DNA of 64,000 bases. Source: an uncultured Pseudomonadota bacterium. GTDB lineage: Bacteria; Pseudomonadota; Gammaproteobacteria; Steroidobacterales; Steroidobacteraceae. Of this stretch, positions 46,020 to 55,884 are shown piece after piece. The translations under genes and the position numbers were made by a program. The stretch is taken from NCBI GenBank assembly GCA_903828595.1, contig CAIKMS010000023.1:159695-223694 (forward strand). Reading direction: 5' to 3'. The notes under the pieces are model-generated. The model saw nothing but the letters and a program-made list of their open reading frames with translations. It was not told the DNA's origin and did no database searches. Numbering within the stretch: the first letter of the stretch is position 1; each line of letters begins with the position of its first letter.

Positions 46020-46705
46020 ATAGCGCTTAACCTTCGCCTAAGCCTGGCAAGACGAAGGACCCAGGCCCCTGCACTGCTTGGTGCCCTTAATTGCTTGTGC
46101 CAGTGATTGCTTGTGCCAGTTCTGGGTGACACGGCTTTAGCTTAAACCCGTCTGAAGCCCTGCAATAGAAGCGATGCAGCCATAAACCCAGTACCTGAGC
46201 CTGTGGTTAAGCCTGGATGATCGTCTGACGCGGCTTGATCATCGCGCGTGCCGCATGGCCACGGTTGCAGTGCGATGCCGATTTAATTTCATCGGTGGTC
46301 GCTGGGTTGCACCGCGTAGGGCCTGGGAAGTCCAGCTGTTGTAATCCGCAGTGAAAACCGGGGAGCGCGTATCCGGATTGAGTGTGGCATCCGCGCTGGA
46401 ATTGCTCTACGGCCCCATTTACGCCCACAGGCTCTTTGGCATGGGTATGCGTTCCGGGCAAGAGGTTGAGGCGAACCCCCACGTTCTTTTAAGAGAAATT
46501 TTTGTGCAGGCCGTGAAGCCGCTTCTGCTTGATGGAGGCGGCCCGTTTGGCGCTCTCAAGCTACCTTAGGCCCCAACTTGGGACGCCTAAAAGTGGACAT
46601 TGAATACTGCCTTAGCTTGGCTGAAACAAAGCCAAAGTGTCCCGAATCAAAAGACCGCTTTCGCGGCCAACTTGACATCCCTATTTATCTGCAAGGCACT
46701 CCAAC
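46020..46705. other. Gene-poor region with a possible TetR-tail remnant
   Basis: This 686-base gap contains the short direct repeat above and, at about 46351-46569, a plus-strand frame whose ALELLYGPIYAHRLFG resembles the C-terminal helix region of TetR regulators (typically ELLYGPIYYRLL). There is no HTH domain upstream in any frame, so if real it is only a fragment. Nothing else is recognisable. Confidence 0.35.
46090..46120. repeat. Short direct repeat
   Basis: ATTGCTTGTGCCAGTG is followed at once by ATTGCTTGTGCCAGT. It lies in the non-coding gap after the beta-barrel gene and may be slippage-derived. Confidence 0.7.
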
Positions 46706-47059
46706 TCAAACCGCCTTCATGTGCATGTCGATGTGCATCGATGTGTAAGGACAGACCACTCCGCCGCTATCCGTGCGTTCCAATAGACCCAGATTTGCAA
46801 GGACGCAAACATCCTCATGAACGCGCTTTACATCGCGCCCTACTAAACGGGCCAGCTCGCGCACTGACAGTTCGCCTTTGCCTTGTGCGGTACGGGCTAT
46901 TTCCCAGCGCTTTTCGGTAAGTTGTCCAAAAAAGTGGCCTGGACTCTCAAAGTTGAGCACCTCTCCTTGGTACTGTTTGGATTTGGCAGCAGGCGCCATG
47001 GCGCGCAATGCGCCCTTCCAGTCTGCCTGCAGGGTAATGGTGAGATAACGCTCTGTCAT
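46706..47059 (-). CDS. tumA: TumA-type antitoxin, HVO_A0114-family winged-helix DNA-binding protein
   Basis: The 117-residue protein has a helical start (MTERYLTITLQADWKGALRAM) and a winged helix with SVRELARLVGRDVKRVHEDVCVLANLGLLER (about 65-95), as in the HVO_A0114 group that accompanies TumE toxins. It should bind its own promoter and neutralise the toxin. Its ATG overlaps the toxin stop (ATGA at 47056-47059). A short C-terminal extension ends in HIDMHMKAV. Confidence 0.75.
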   Translation of the reverse strand: MTERYLTITLQADWKGALRAMAPAAKSKQYQGEVLNFESPGHFFGQLTEKRWEIARTAQGKGELSVRELARLVGRDVKRVHEDVCVLANLGLLERTDSGGVVCPYTSMHIDMHMKAV

Positions 47060-47340
47060 GGCTGTCTCCTGGCAGCAACGGCCGCAATAAAGTCTTCAAT
47101 TAGCTGATCAATACCCGTGAAGGCGTAGGGTATTTCCTTGCCATCAAGGTGACAGTGATCGCCCTTGCCACGTTCATTGTCAAAACCAACAACGCGCACC
47201 CCGTTCACTACATATACAGCACGGTACTTGTAGCCATGCTCAGTTGGTGGAACAGGTTCAGGTACCTTCCAGACCACCAACTCAAGTATCCCGCCATCCG
47301 CCGTAACGTCTTTAAAGCGAGTTATGAGTTCAGCTGGCAT
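47056..47340 (-). CDS. tumE: TumE-type toxin (DUF6516)
   Basis: I start at the ATG at 47340 (94 residues); the longer frame would run into the candidate promoter and operator. PPTEHGYKYRAVYVVNGVRVVGFDNERGKGDHCHLDGKE is characteristic of the TumE/DUF6516 toxins found next to HVO_A0114-type antitoxins. Conserved Lys, Arg, Asp and His (KGDHCH) suggest a catalytic or RNA-contact site, but the mechanism of this family is not something I can read here. Toxin precedes antitoxin, the less common order. Confidence 0.75.
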   Translation of the reverse strand: MPAELITRFKDVTADGGILELVVWKVPEPVPPTEHGYKYRAVYVVNGVRVVGFDNERGKGDHCHLDGKEIPYAFTGIDQLIEDFIAAVAARRQP

Positions 47341-47352
47341 GATGGCTATTTT

Positions 47353-47388
47353 GCCAACACATGAGCACGTTGTCAACGACGCCAACAC
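47353..47388 (-). promoter_or_regulatory. Candidate operator of the tumE-tumA operon
   Basis: An 11-base perfect palindrome CGTTGTCAACG (47368-47378) is framed by two direct repeats GCCAACAC at 47353-47360 and 47381-47388. On the minus strand TTGACA within the palindrome could be the -35, with CAAAAT about 17 bases downstream, just before the toxin ATG, which would give an almost leaderless message. Confidence 0.5.
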
Positions 47389-47445
47389 TTAGAAATAAAA
47401 TTTCAGCATTGAAAAAATAATGCATGGCGCACCTGGGGGCCGCAC

Positions 47446-47646
47446 ATCCTCAATTACTTTGACCACCAACAGGTAACCAAGGCCTTTACTGAAAGCTTCA
47501 ATGCCAAGATCCGCAACGCTAATCGCTATGGCCACGGATACAGATTCAAAGTTCTTCCGGCCAAGATTTTATTTTCAGATGCCTTGCCCAAAAGGGTGAG
47601 TGATGCCGAAAAAAAGTTTGTAAGAACCAGTGGTTTGAAGATGTAA
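47446..47646 (+). pseudogene. C-terminal remnant of an ISL3-family transposase
   Basis: A 66-residue frame reads ILNYFDHQQVTKAFTESFN, then AKIRNANRYGHGYRFKVLP, then AKILFSD and a TAA at 47644-47646. That matches the end of ISL3 transposases (YFDHRVTNAYTES, then N-R-x-G-x-G-Y-x-F and AKILF). There is no start codon and the upstream part of the gene is missing. It sits beside the toxin-antitoxin genes, so the block was probably brought in and decayed. Confidence 0.7.
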
Positions 47647-48049
47647 CCGTTACCACAATGGCAATGTTTGAAATGTTGCTGTCAACTGCCGAATCTGAAT
47701 AGGAATTTAGAACGGTATCTCGGGTATCCAGCGCTCAGACAGTGATAGTCGGCCTGCTCAACGAGATCGATGAATGGCAATCTGATGCCAATGGCGTCAC
47801 CCACACGAAGCGATAAAAATTGCCAACGGGAAAATCGGTACTCACCCACAGTCAAATCCGTAATCCCTGAATTATTCAAGCTAAGTTGAATAACCCAACG
47901 CCTAAGTTCGGCTAACCATCAACAGGCACGTTGATGACTGGGTCACAAATCGTCTTGAGTCGCCAAATGCCGACGTATTTTCGCTGGAATCACTGACTCA
48001 CTCCGGTGATATTTAGTTTCAGCTACATTCGCCATTGAGGGAATCACCC
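47647..48049. other. Non-coding stretch after the transposase remnant
   Basis: I see no terminal inverted repeat and no convincing gene. A minus-strand frame at 47682-47879 (TTG start, 65 residues) has protein-like composition but no family or ribosome site. The last bases supply GAGGGA for the next gene. Confidence 0.4.
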
Positions 48050-50017
48050 ATGTTTTTTGCATCCCACCCAAGCCCACTTACCTCGTCATCGTTAGTACGC
48101 CTAGGCGTCAGCACGGCCCTGATCGCCAATTTGGCGGCCTGCGGCGGAGGTTCAACCGCAGCACTGACACCGGCTCCCGCAGCGGCTATCGCGCATGCCT
48201 CTTTGTTACTGCGCGATGCCGCCAGTGAAAACTGGGCAACCGTGGGCGTTAAAGTGCTGTCAGTAACGTTGAGCCTTCAAGGTGGGGGCACCACGACGGT
48301 TTACTCGCCCCCCACACCGGCTTTAGTGAATCTGGCCCAACTGGATCAGGTGGCCGACCTGCTGAATGGCAGCATCCCGCCAGGCACCTACACCGGTGCG
48401 ACCATTACCTTGGCGGCTAATCCGGGTGATGTAACGCTCACCGTAGGCAATGACCCGGACAGTGACTTTTTGGGCCAGGCGGGAAGCAGCATCGCCAGCA
48501 GTCAAATTCAGATCAACGGGGCCACTGGCGCCTCCGGTGCGCTGCAGGTACCTATCAATTTAAATTTCGCCACCCCATTAACGGTCTCCACTACGCAGGC
48601 GACACCGGTCGAGATCGACTTCAATTTAGGTCATCCCGCCTTTGTCATCTCGACCGCCGTGACCGGCGGCAACACCATTTACACCGTGAGTTTCGATGGC
48701 GGCACGGTCAGTACGCACACCGATGCCAAAATCACCGACATCGTTTTGCATCACAGCTACGGCTCGGTGGCCTCGGTATCGGCGGATTACACCTCTTTGA
48801 CCCTTAACCGCGAAACTCCAACGCTACCCATCGTATCGCCGGAAACGTTTGTAGCCACCGGTGATACCACCACGCTGTTGGCAGATGCCGTCAATGGCAC
48901 GGCCTATTACGATTTGGACGTCGCTCCGCTGGTAGAAACAACGATTAAAGACTTCTCTTCCCTGGCATCCACGCTGCCAGCGCGCCAAGTTCGTGCTCAA
49001 CTGCGCTATTTGCCGGACGGCACTCTGGTCGCGACCCGACTCTTTGTGAGCAATTCATTCGATAAGGTCTGGCTAAGCCCCGAAGGACACGTTCGCCACG
49101 TGGACTTAGAGAACTCGCAGCTGGTGGTGGCTGATGAAACCGGCTCGGACCAAAGGCTGACGGTGGACGCTAACACCAACTTCGTACTACCCAATCAACC
49201 GGCTAACGCGCCACCCATCGGCACGGGTAGCGCATTTTTACCCAATCTGGTGCGCGGGTTTAAGGTTCACGTCACCGTGGATCCAATAACCACCACCCTG
49301 GCCAAGGTCGTCGAAGTGGAAACGGCAGCGTTCAGCGGTCGTATTTCCAGTGCCAGTGCCTCTGACTTCACCATGACCTCGAGTTTCCATAGCGATAGCG
49401 ATAATTACAGTCAGTCCCTGCCGTACATAGCCACCGCAACCGCCAACGGAACCGACCCCATCACTCAGGCACCCATCAGCGGATTCAAGTACTGGAACTT
49501 TCTTTATCCGACCCTAGTGACTTACTCCAACGCCAGCGTGAATGCCATCACCAACTTCGTTGCTCTAGCCGGAGGCAGCGTTAGCTTTGGCGGCACGGCT
49601 CGTCCCTTGTACCCTCGTGGCGAGACCCACGCCGTGTGGGGCGATCCGGCCAATCCAACCGGATGGGCAGCACCTTGGGTGGCCCTCACGCCCACGCGGG
49701 TACCGTTCGCTCGGGTAGCCTCTGGTTTAGCCAATGGACAGTTCGCCATCACGGTGCCTCGCGGCACTAACGCGGTGCCTGTGGCTGTGGGTTTGACCAG
49801 CGGTGACGCTACCTTGGTTTATGGCGTCTCACGTTCTCATGACGCCACGAACATGACACCGCAGGATGTCACCACCGCATCAGGACTCGCCGCGCTGACC
49901 GCCGCGCTAACCGTCGGTGCACCGGTCACGATCACCGCCATCCCGCAGGCCGACGGCACGTTAAAGGCGTACACCATCACGTACTTTACCGGGGATCGTC
50001 CGGATGATGCCTATTAA
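48050..50017 (+). CDS. Lipoprotein with DUF4382-like and DUF5666-like beta domains
   Basis: The 655-residue protein starts at the ATG at 48050, seven bases after GAGGGA. The signal ends in a lipobox, LIANLAACGGGS, with Cys36 or so as the lipidated residue. The first domain (about 45-190) has HASLLLRDAASENWATVGVKVLSVTLSL and a LAQLDQVADLLNGSIPPGTYTGATITL stretch, close to DUF4382. The later part has repeated beta segments with a V-x-G-x-V/I-S pattern such as HVRHVDLENSQLVV and FSGRISSASASDFTM, as in DUF5666 proteins. It is probably an outer-membrane-anchored surface protein. No partner gene is obvious. Confidence 0.72.
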   Translation: MFFASHPSPLTSSSLVRLGVSTALIANLAACGGGSTAALTPAPAAAIAHASLLLRDAASENWATVGVKVLSVTLSLQGGGTTTVYSPPTPALVNLAQLDQVADLLNGSIPPGTYTGATITLAANPGDVTLTVGNDPDSDFLGQAGSSIASSQIQINGATGASGALQVPINLNFATPLTVSTTQATPVEIDFNLGHPAFVISTAVTGGNTIYTVSFDGGTVSTHTDAKITDIVLHHSYGSVASVSADYTSLTLNRETPTLPIVSPETFVATGDTTTLLADAVNGTAYYDLDVAPLVETTIKDFSSLASTLPARQVRAQLRYLPDGTLVATRLFVSNSFDKVWLSPEGHVRHVDLENSQLVVADETGSDQRLTVDANTNFVLPNQPANAPPIGTGSAFLPNLVRGFKVHVTVDPITTTLAKVVEVETAAFSGRISSASASDFTMTSSFHSDSDNYSQSLPYIATATANGTDPITQAPISGFKYWNFLYPTLVTYSNASVNAITNFVALAGGSVSFGGTARPLYPRGETHAVWGDPANPTGWAAPWVALTPTRVPFARVASGLANGQFAITVPRGTNAVPVAVGLTSGDATLVYGVSRSHDATNMTPQDVTTASGLAALTAALTVGAPVTITAIPQADGTLKAYTITYFTGDRPDDAY

Positions 50018-50041
50018 GGTCCAGCCTTAGCCTAGTCATTG

Positions 50042-50078
50042 GGGGTAGCACGACTCGATCATCCACACGTGCTACCCC
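50042..50078 (+). terminator. Hairpin downstream of the lipoprotein gene
   Basis: Perfect 11-base arms GGGGTAGCACG / CGTGCTACCCC around a 15-base loop begin 24 bases after the stop. No T-tract follows. Confidence 0.65.
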
Positions 50079-50510
50079 TAGTGCCAAGGATGGCGTGAGT
50101 CAGGTAACCCATGAGCCGCTGCGCCGTTCATGGCGCAGCCTAAAGTGCCGAGCCGGATCTACCGCGTGGCTGCCGCTTGCGTTGTGCTGGGGCAAAGCTT
50201 GGACATTGTCGGTAAATCTCAAAGCGATGATTGATCAAAACCGCCATCAGACGAACTGTGTCTATAAAGCTCAGATGTCTTACTCGCGTGGCGACGAAGC
50301 AGAAACGGCACGCGACGCTATCCCTGATACCCTTTAAGCAGCGACGAATAGAGCGATAGGAGCGACCCATAACCATCGGCTATACGTCGATGTTTTATTG
50401 CTGCACCGCACCGGCTTGATCGCGTATAAAATTGCCGCGGGGATTCAATAGACAAAGCGTGCTAGCCAGGTGCCCCCCTGGCGATCAAGCCGCCCGTACG
50501 GGGATAGCAG
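50079..50510. other. Intergenic leader of the second TonB receptor
   Basis: Some open frames exist on both strands between 50095 and 50376, but none has a ribosome site or recognisable sequence. The end supplies ACGGGGATAG as ribosome site for the receptor. I see no regulatory motif I can name. Confidence 0.4.
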
Positions 50511-53162
50511 ATGACCAGACTTTCGTTCGTTATTGCAGCAACGCTCGCCGCGGCGGCCATACAACCGGTGCAGGCCCAAAACGCCCCACTCAAGTCCTCG
50601 ACCATTGGCAACGATGAGGTCGTTGTCGTCGGGACACGCCGCACTGACCGTAGCGTGATGGACTCGGCCTCGCCAGTTGACGTGATCTCCAGCGCAGAAT
50701 TACGAACCCAGCCTGCGTCTAATCTGCTGGACCAGTTGAAGTATGTGGTGCCGTCGTTCTTCGTGGGGCAGAACACCATTTCGGATGGCTCGAGCGTGGT
50801 ACGCCCGCCGTCCCTGCGCGGACTGCCGGCCGATGAAATTTTAGTCATGCTCAACGGCAAACGTTTTAACCGATCGGCGCTCGTACAGGTCTACGGCGGC
50901 GGTGATACGGAATTGTCCTACGGGTCGCAGGGCTCCGATATTTCATCTATCCCCTCCATCGCTATCAAGCGCCTGGAAGTGTTACGTGACGGCGCTACCG
51001 CCCAGTACGGGTCGGATGCGATCGCCGGCGTACTCAACTACGGATTGCGCGACGACACCGGACTCGAGGCTCAGGTCCGCTACGGAGAGTATCAGCAGCA
51101 TCATGATGGTAAGAGCTATCAATATGCGGTGAACGGTGGAACTGCCTTAGGCGAGCGCGGCTTCATCAATCTCTCAGCGGAATACGATGATGACGGTCAG
51201 ACCAGCCGCGGCGTTACTCGCCCCAACGCGTACCAGTTTGCACAGGAAAATCCTGGCCTGGCCAGTCAGATTCCCAACTACCCGTTGCCCGCACAGATTT
51301 GGGGCAACTCGCCTACGCACGGCTATAAGCTGCTATTGAACTCGTCTCTGGCGGTGACCGATAGCAGTAATCTTTACCTGATCGCTAACGTTGCCGAAAC
51401 CAAAGTCGACGTCGGTTTCAACCACCGTTCGGCGTTGGTGGGGACTCGGCCCTTCACAACGACCACCGGCGACGTCTATGACATCGGCGGCAACGGGTTT
51501 TTCCAGCACCCGTACTACCAAACACCCTGCCCCACCAACAACCCGACCTGCCCGGCTGGCGGCTACGTGCAAGACACGAATGCCTTTAATCTCAGTTCGC
51601 GCTATCCCGGCGGCTTCACGCCGCACTTTTTTGGCGATACCACTCAAGCGTACGGGACCGTCGGCTACAAGGGGAAGACCGACGCCGGGCTGGGCTACGA
51701 TCTGTCGGCCTCATCCAGTCGCAACGCGGTCGACCTGTCACTGAGCAACTCGTTCAGTCCGACCTACGGTGGCGCCTCACAAACGCACTTTGCGCTGGGT
51801 AAGCAAATCCAGAAAGAGACGGACGCTAACCTGGATCTGACCTACCCGATCAAGGCGGGGATGGCCAGCGACCTGACGCTATCGGGCGGTGCTGAGTTTC
51901 GTCGCGAGCAGTACGAGACCACCGCCGGTGACCTGCAAGCCTATGGCGCAGGCCCGTACGGGGTATCCAGTCCGCTCTACGTACAGACCTCACCTGGAGT
52001 TTACGCGCCAACTGGCAATAGCACGGTAGCCGATTCCCCCGGCGCAAGTGGCTACGGCGGCACCAGCCCGACCTACGTAGGCAGTCACAGCCAGAATAGC
52101 CATGCCTTTTATGTAGGCCTTGAGGGCGACGTGGTCAAAAGCTTGAGTGTGGGTCTGGCTGGGCGCTACGAAAGCTATGACACCTTTGGCTCGGCGACCG
52201 TGGGCAAGCTCAACGCGATCTGGCATCTCGATGAATCGGTTGCGCTTCGTGCCACGCTAGGCAGCGGGTTTCATGCGCCATCTCCCGGTCAAAATAATAC
52301 GCAGGTGCTCACAACGACTTTCGGCGGCGGTAAATCCCTGCAGAGCGGCACCTTTCCGGTCACTAGCGGCGTGGCGCAGTTCTACGGTGCTAAGCCGCTA
52401 AAGCCCGAGCGGTCGACCAATTTTGGTGCCGGCCTGGTCCTGAAACCTTGGACAGACGTAACGGCAACGATCGACGCGTACAAGATAGACGTCAAAGACC
52501 GAATCTTTATTTCAAGAAGTTACACGGTAACGGATGCTGACATCGCGGCCCTTCCCGAATTAGCCAGCGTCGGCGCCGACGGCACGGTGCAGTACTTCAC
52601 CAACTCCTTGGATACGTCCACCCGTGGTGTGGATGCGGTGGCTTCCTATCGAATCCACTTAGGTTCAGATCCTTTGGATTTATCGCTGGCCTACAACTAC
52701 AACCAGACGACCGTCACAAAGTCCGATCCAGCGGCGATAGGCACCTATCAAATCATTGATATCGAGCGTCTCTCCCCCAACCACCGCGCCACACTGTCCG
52801 CGGTTTGGTCGCGCGGCGCACTGGGAATCACGCTGCGCGAGAACTATTTCGGCTCGTGGGTTGATTCCAATGACTATCCAACGGCTCTGGACAGTAATTT
52901 CAACGTAACAGCGGGGCAGGTTTTTGGCGCAAAGATCACCACCGATCTTGATATCAGCTACACCTTCCTAAGCCGCTACACAGCGTCTATCGGTGCAAGC
53001 AATCTGTTTGATGTGCGGCCGGACAAGATCGCAGCGACGCCGTACAACCCCATTTATAAAGTAACGGGGGGTACGGAGGACGGCAGCGTGTACCCACGTA
53101 ATGGTGGGCCGTTTGGTATGAACGGTGCCTTCTGGTACGCCGGTCTGCGCGCGAAGTTCTAA
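50511..53162 (+). CDS. TonB-dependent outer-membrane receptor
   Basis: The 883-residue protein has a signal peptide (MTRLSFVIAATLAAAAIQPVQAQ), a TonB box NDEVVVVGTRR, and a plug with DSASPVDVISSAELRTQ, PSLRGLPADEILVMLNGKR and IKRLEVLRDGATAQYGSDAIAGVLNY. The barrel ends GMNGAFWYAGLRAKF with terminal Phe. An internal segment with two Cys pairs (TPCPTNNPTCPAGG) lies in an extracellular loop. It imports an unknown ligand. It is followed by a strong hairpin and then an amino-acid-type ABC transporter, which might carry the same ligand across the inner membrane. Confidence 0.93.
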   Translation: MTRLSFVIAATLAAAAIQPVQAQNAPLKSSTIGNDEVVVVGTRRTDRSVMDSASPVDVISSAELRTQPASNLLDQLKYVVPSFFVGQNTISDGSSVVRPPSLRGLPADEILVMLNGKRFNRSALVQVYGGGDTELSYGSQGSDISSIPSIAIKRLEVLRDGATAQYGSDAIAGVLNYGLRDDTGLEAQVRYGEYQQHHDGKSYQYAVNGGTALGERGFINLSAEYDDDGQTSRGVTRPNAYQFAQENPGLASQIPNYPLPAQIWGNSPTHGYKLLLNSSLAVTDSSNLYLIANVAETKVDVGFNHRSALVGTRPFTTTTGDVYDIGGNGFFQHPYYQTPCPTNNPTCPAGGYVQDTNAFNLSSRYPGGFTPHFFGDTTQAYGTVGYKGKTDAGLGYDLSASSSRNAVDLSLSNSFSPTYGGASQTHFALGKQIQKETDANLDLTYPIKAGMASDLTLSGGAEFRREQYETTAGDLQAYGAGPYGVSSPLYVQTSPGVYAPTGNSTVADSPGASGYGGTSPTYVGSHSQNSHAFYVGLEGDVVKSLSVGLAGRYESYDTFGSATVGKLNAIWHLDESVALRATLGSGFHAPSPGQNNTQVLTTTFGGGKSLQSGTFPVTSGVAQFYGAKPLKPERSTNFGAGLVLKPWTDVTATIDAYKIDVKDRIFISRSYTVTDADIAALPELASVGADGTVQYFTNSLDTSTRGVDAVASYRIHLGSDPLDLSLAYNYNQTTVTKSDPAAIGTYQIIDIERLSPNHRATLSAVWSRGALGITLRENYFGSWVDSNDYPTALDSNFNVTAGQVFGAKITTDLDISYTFLSRYTASIGASNLFDVRPDKIAATPYNPIYKVTGGTEDGSVYPRNGGPFGMNGAFWYAGLRAKF

Positions 53163-53169
53163 CTAAAGA

Positions 53170-53216
53170 CAGGCGAGCCGCCACGTTGATAGGGTCAACG
53201 ACTGGCGGCTCGCCTG
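53170..53216 (+). terminator. Strong compound hairpin after the TonB receptor
   Basis: Perfect 14-base arms CAGGCGAGCCGCCA / TGGCGGCTCGCCTG enclose 19 bases that themselves form a GTTGA/TCAAC stem. It starts seven bases after the stop codon. Confidence 0.85.
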
Positions 53217-53562
53217 AGTCTGTGGTGCTTTGCCTTGATCGGATCAGGGATGTCAGGTCGGGTTAGATCAGAGCCGGACCCGAGCAGTACCACCCTAAGC
53301 ACAAGCCAGTGCACGGATCACCCGCGTCGTGAGCTAAACCGGTTCACGCGACCCAGTTCGCGCGACCCAGTTCACGACTGCCAGTTCTTATGTCGTAAAC
53401 TCCCATCTGCGGCACAGATAGACCGCCAAGCCCCGCTATAATAGCGATCCTCGGTGCAATCAGGGCGCGCGCGGCACTTTGAGCCTAGGGCAGCCTACAC
53501 AGCAATCGCCGACTATTGACCTCGTAAGTAGCTTCACTTTGTTGCAAGTTTAGTGAGTGGAA
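53217..53562. other. Intergenic region with 14-bp repeats before the ABC transporter
   Basis: It holds the 14-bp repeat at 53343-53384 and a TATAAT at 53437-53442 with no good -35. No gene is visible. Confidence 0.4.
53343..53384. repeat. 14-bp tandem repeat, three copies
   Basis: TTCACGCGACCCAG, TTCGCGCGACCCAG and TTCACGACTGCCAG follow head to tail. The copies have diverged, so the array is not recent. Confidence 0.8.
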
Positions 53563-55884
53563 ATGAAAAACGGTTTATTTCGAATCGGTGCGTTACTGGC
53601 AATAGCTTGTATCGTTAGCGGCTGTCATCACGCCACGCCGGGCATCACTAAGGTTGATGATTTAAAGCACGCCACGCTGGCCGTTCAGATCGGCTCCGCG
53701 ATGGAGGCGTCTGTACCTAAAGTGTTCCCCGACGCCATCGTTAAGCACTTCGACACCTTTCCGGATTCCGTCTCCGCTCTATTAGGCGGCCACGTCGACG
53801 CCGTCATGACGGTCCAGGTCACCGCTCAACAGATCACTAAAATTCATCATGACATGACCTTTCTGCCTGACTCGCTGGGGGACGAGGCTGTGGGTATCGC
53901 CTTTAAAAAGGGCAACGATGCCCTGCGCACCTCGATCAACGACATTATTCGCCAACTGCACGATGACGGCGCGCTGGCGGATATGCAGCGACGATGGATG
54001 AAGGCCGACAGCTTACCGTACGAACAAGTCAGCCTGCCGACCGTGACGGGGGGTGATCCCCTTCGAGTCGGTATCGCAGCGGTACTAGAGCCGATTGTGT
54101 TTATCAATCAGCAAGGCATACCCAGTGGTCATGATGCTGAGCTTGCTCGCCGAATCGGCGTGAAGCTCGGGCGGCCCATCGAATTTCGCGACATGAAATT
54201 AGCAGCGTTAATCCCAGCGCTACAGTCGGGCAAGATCGACGTGATCATCACCGGGCTGATGGCCACGCCAGAGCGAAAAAAGTCAGTCGATTTCTCGGAT
54301 CCGTATTTTGCGCACCGCACGGTTGCTTTGATCCGTAAAACCGGTAGCTCCTCAGTCGCTGCCTCGGACCCGAAAAGTGGTAGCGCCCAAGCCCCAGCGC
54401 CTTCGATGTCCGCCTCTTCCGGCCTGAACAGCGTGGATGATCTGAAAAATAAACGCATCGCGGTCAATTTGGGCAGCGTTTATGACGCGTACGCCCACGA
54501 GCATTTCCCAGATGCCTCCATCGTGCAGTACACCTCCTTCACTGACGTGCTGCTGGCCGTGAGCGCCGGCAAAGCCGACGCCGGCTTTACCGACAGTGGC
54601 CCATTAAAAGAAGCCATGCGTCAAGATGACCACTTTGCCATCCTGGGCCAGCCTTTATTTACCTCTAAGGCTGGTGTGGCTTTTAACAAAAGCAACTTAG
54701 CCTTACGCGAGCAGTTCAATCAATTCTTAGCCGAACTACGACGCAGTGGGCTTTATGCACAGATGAACCGGCGCTGGCTTGAACAGCACGATACGCAAAT
54801 GCCCACCATCGCCGAACCGAGCGTAACCCAGGGCACCTTAGTCGTGGGCGTGGCTAACAGTGGTCTGCCGATGTGTGCTGTGCAATCAAACGAACTGGTT
54901 GGCTTTGACGTTGAAATGGCGCGGCGGTTCGCCGCCAGCATCGGCAAAAAAGTGGAATTCAAGGACATGAATTTCTCGGGGCTGATCGCGGCGGTGGCGA
55001 GCCACAAAGTGGACCTGGCCATCGCCAGCATCTTCATTACCGAAGCACGCAAACTGCAGGTGGACTTCTCAGACCCTTACGCTGAGCAGGACGGCGTCGC
55101 CTTTATTGCCAAAACTCCAACGACTGCGACAAGTGATGTGGCGAAAAGCGCCGCTACAGCCGCACCGGCGCGCGTGGTGCCTGGTTTTTGGTCTGGCGTA
55201 AGTAATAGTTTTTATAACAACATCATCAAAGAACAGCGCTATTTGTTGCTGCTAGACGGCCTAAAAGCAACCGTCGTTATTTCCATTTTTTCCACCCTAT
55301 TTGGCACCGCATTAGGAGCTTTAATCTGCTTTATGCGGATGTCGCCACTGGCTGCCTTACGAATGCCGGCGAAGATTTACATCTCCGTGCTGCGCGGAAC
55401 GCCGGTGCTGGTGCTACTGATGTTGATCTTCTACGTGGTATTTGCCGCGACCGACATCAGCCCGGTGTTAGTCGCCGTGATTGCTTTTGGCATGAACTTC
55501 GCCGCCTACGTATCGGAAATGTTCCGCAGCGGCATTCAAAGCCTGGACCGTGGTCAGGCGGAAGCTGGCACGGCTATGGGCTTTACCCGTCAGCAGGTCT
55601 TTGGATACATCGTCTTGCCGCAAATGCTGCAGCGGATACTGCCGGTCTATAAGGGTGAGTTCATCTCCTTAGTGAAGATGACCTCGGTGGTAGGTTACAT
55701 CGCGGTACAAGATCTCACCAAAGCCAGTGACATTATCCGCAGCCGAACGTTTGACGCGTTTTTTCCGCTGGTTATGGTGGCCATCTTGTACTACGCCATC
55801 TCCTGGATCTTGATGCAGGCTCTGGAGTATCTGGAGCGCGTGACAGATCCCAAGCACGGTCGCAATAAGGCGGGTGCCCAATGA
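53563..55884 (+). CDS. Amino-acid-type ABC importer: binding lobes fused to permease, in an out-of-register order
   Basis: The protein has 773 residues from the ATG at 53563; a GTG six bases earlier is possible. The signal peptide ends in a lipobox (IVSGC, Cys21). Residues about 29-147 match only the second half of a family 3 solute-binding protein ([16 protein letters not shown] to MQRRWM). About 166-408 is one complete binding protein. About 424-518 matches only the first half ([10 protein letters not shown] to [14 protein letters not shown]). About 560-760 is an HisM/GlnP-type permease with the EAA loop [23 protein letters not shown]. The order is therefore b-ab-a-permease. The next gene, its ATPase, overlaps by four bases. 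Confidence 0.9.
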   Translation: MKNGLFRIGALLAIACIVSGCHHATPGITKVDDLKHATLAVQIGSAMEASVPKVFPDAIVKHFDTFPDSVSALLGGHVDAVMTVQVTAQQITKIHHDMTFLPDSLGDEAVGIAFKKGNDALRTSINDIIRQLHDDGALADMQRRWMKADSLPYEQVSLPTVTGGDPLRVGIAAVLEPIVFINQQGIPSGHDAELARRIGVKLGRPIEFRDMKLAALIPALQSGKIDVIITGLMATPERKKSVDFSDPYFAHRTVALIRKTGSSSVAASDPKSGSAQAPAPSMSASSGLNSVDDLKNKRIAVNLGSVYDAYAHEHFPDASIVQYTSFTDVLLAVSAGKADAGFTDSGPLKEAMRQDDHFAILGQPLFTSKAGVAFNKSNLALREQFNQFLAELRRSGLYAQMNRRWLEQHDTQMPTIAEPSVTQGTLVVGVANSGLPMCAVQSNELVGFDVEMARRFAASIGKKVEFKDMNFSGLIAAVASHKVDLAIASIFITEARKLQVDFSDPYAEQDGVAFIAKTPTTATSDVAKSAATAAPARVVPGFWSGVSNSFYNNIIKEQRYLLLLDGLKATVVISIFSTLFGTALGALICFMRMSPLAALRMPAKIYISVLRGTPVLVLLMLIFYVVFAATDISPVLVAVIAFGMNFAAYVSEMFRSGIQSLDRGQAEAGTAMGFTRQQVFGYIVLPQMLQRILPVYKGEFISLVKMTSVVGYIAVQDLTKASDIIRSRTFDAFFPLVMVAILYYAISWILMQALEYLERVTDPKHGRNKAGAQ

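Noticed and set aside
50095..50376. Two opposing open frames in the leader of the second TonB receptor
   Set aside because: Neither has a ribosome site; they overlap on opposite strands and neither product resembles a known protein.
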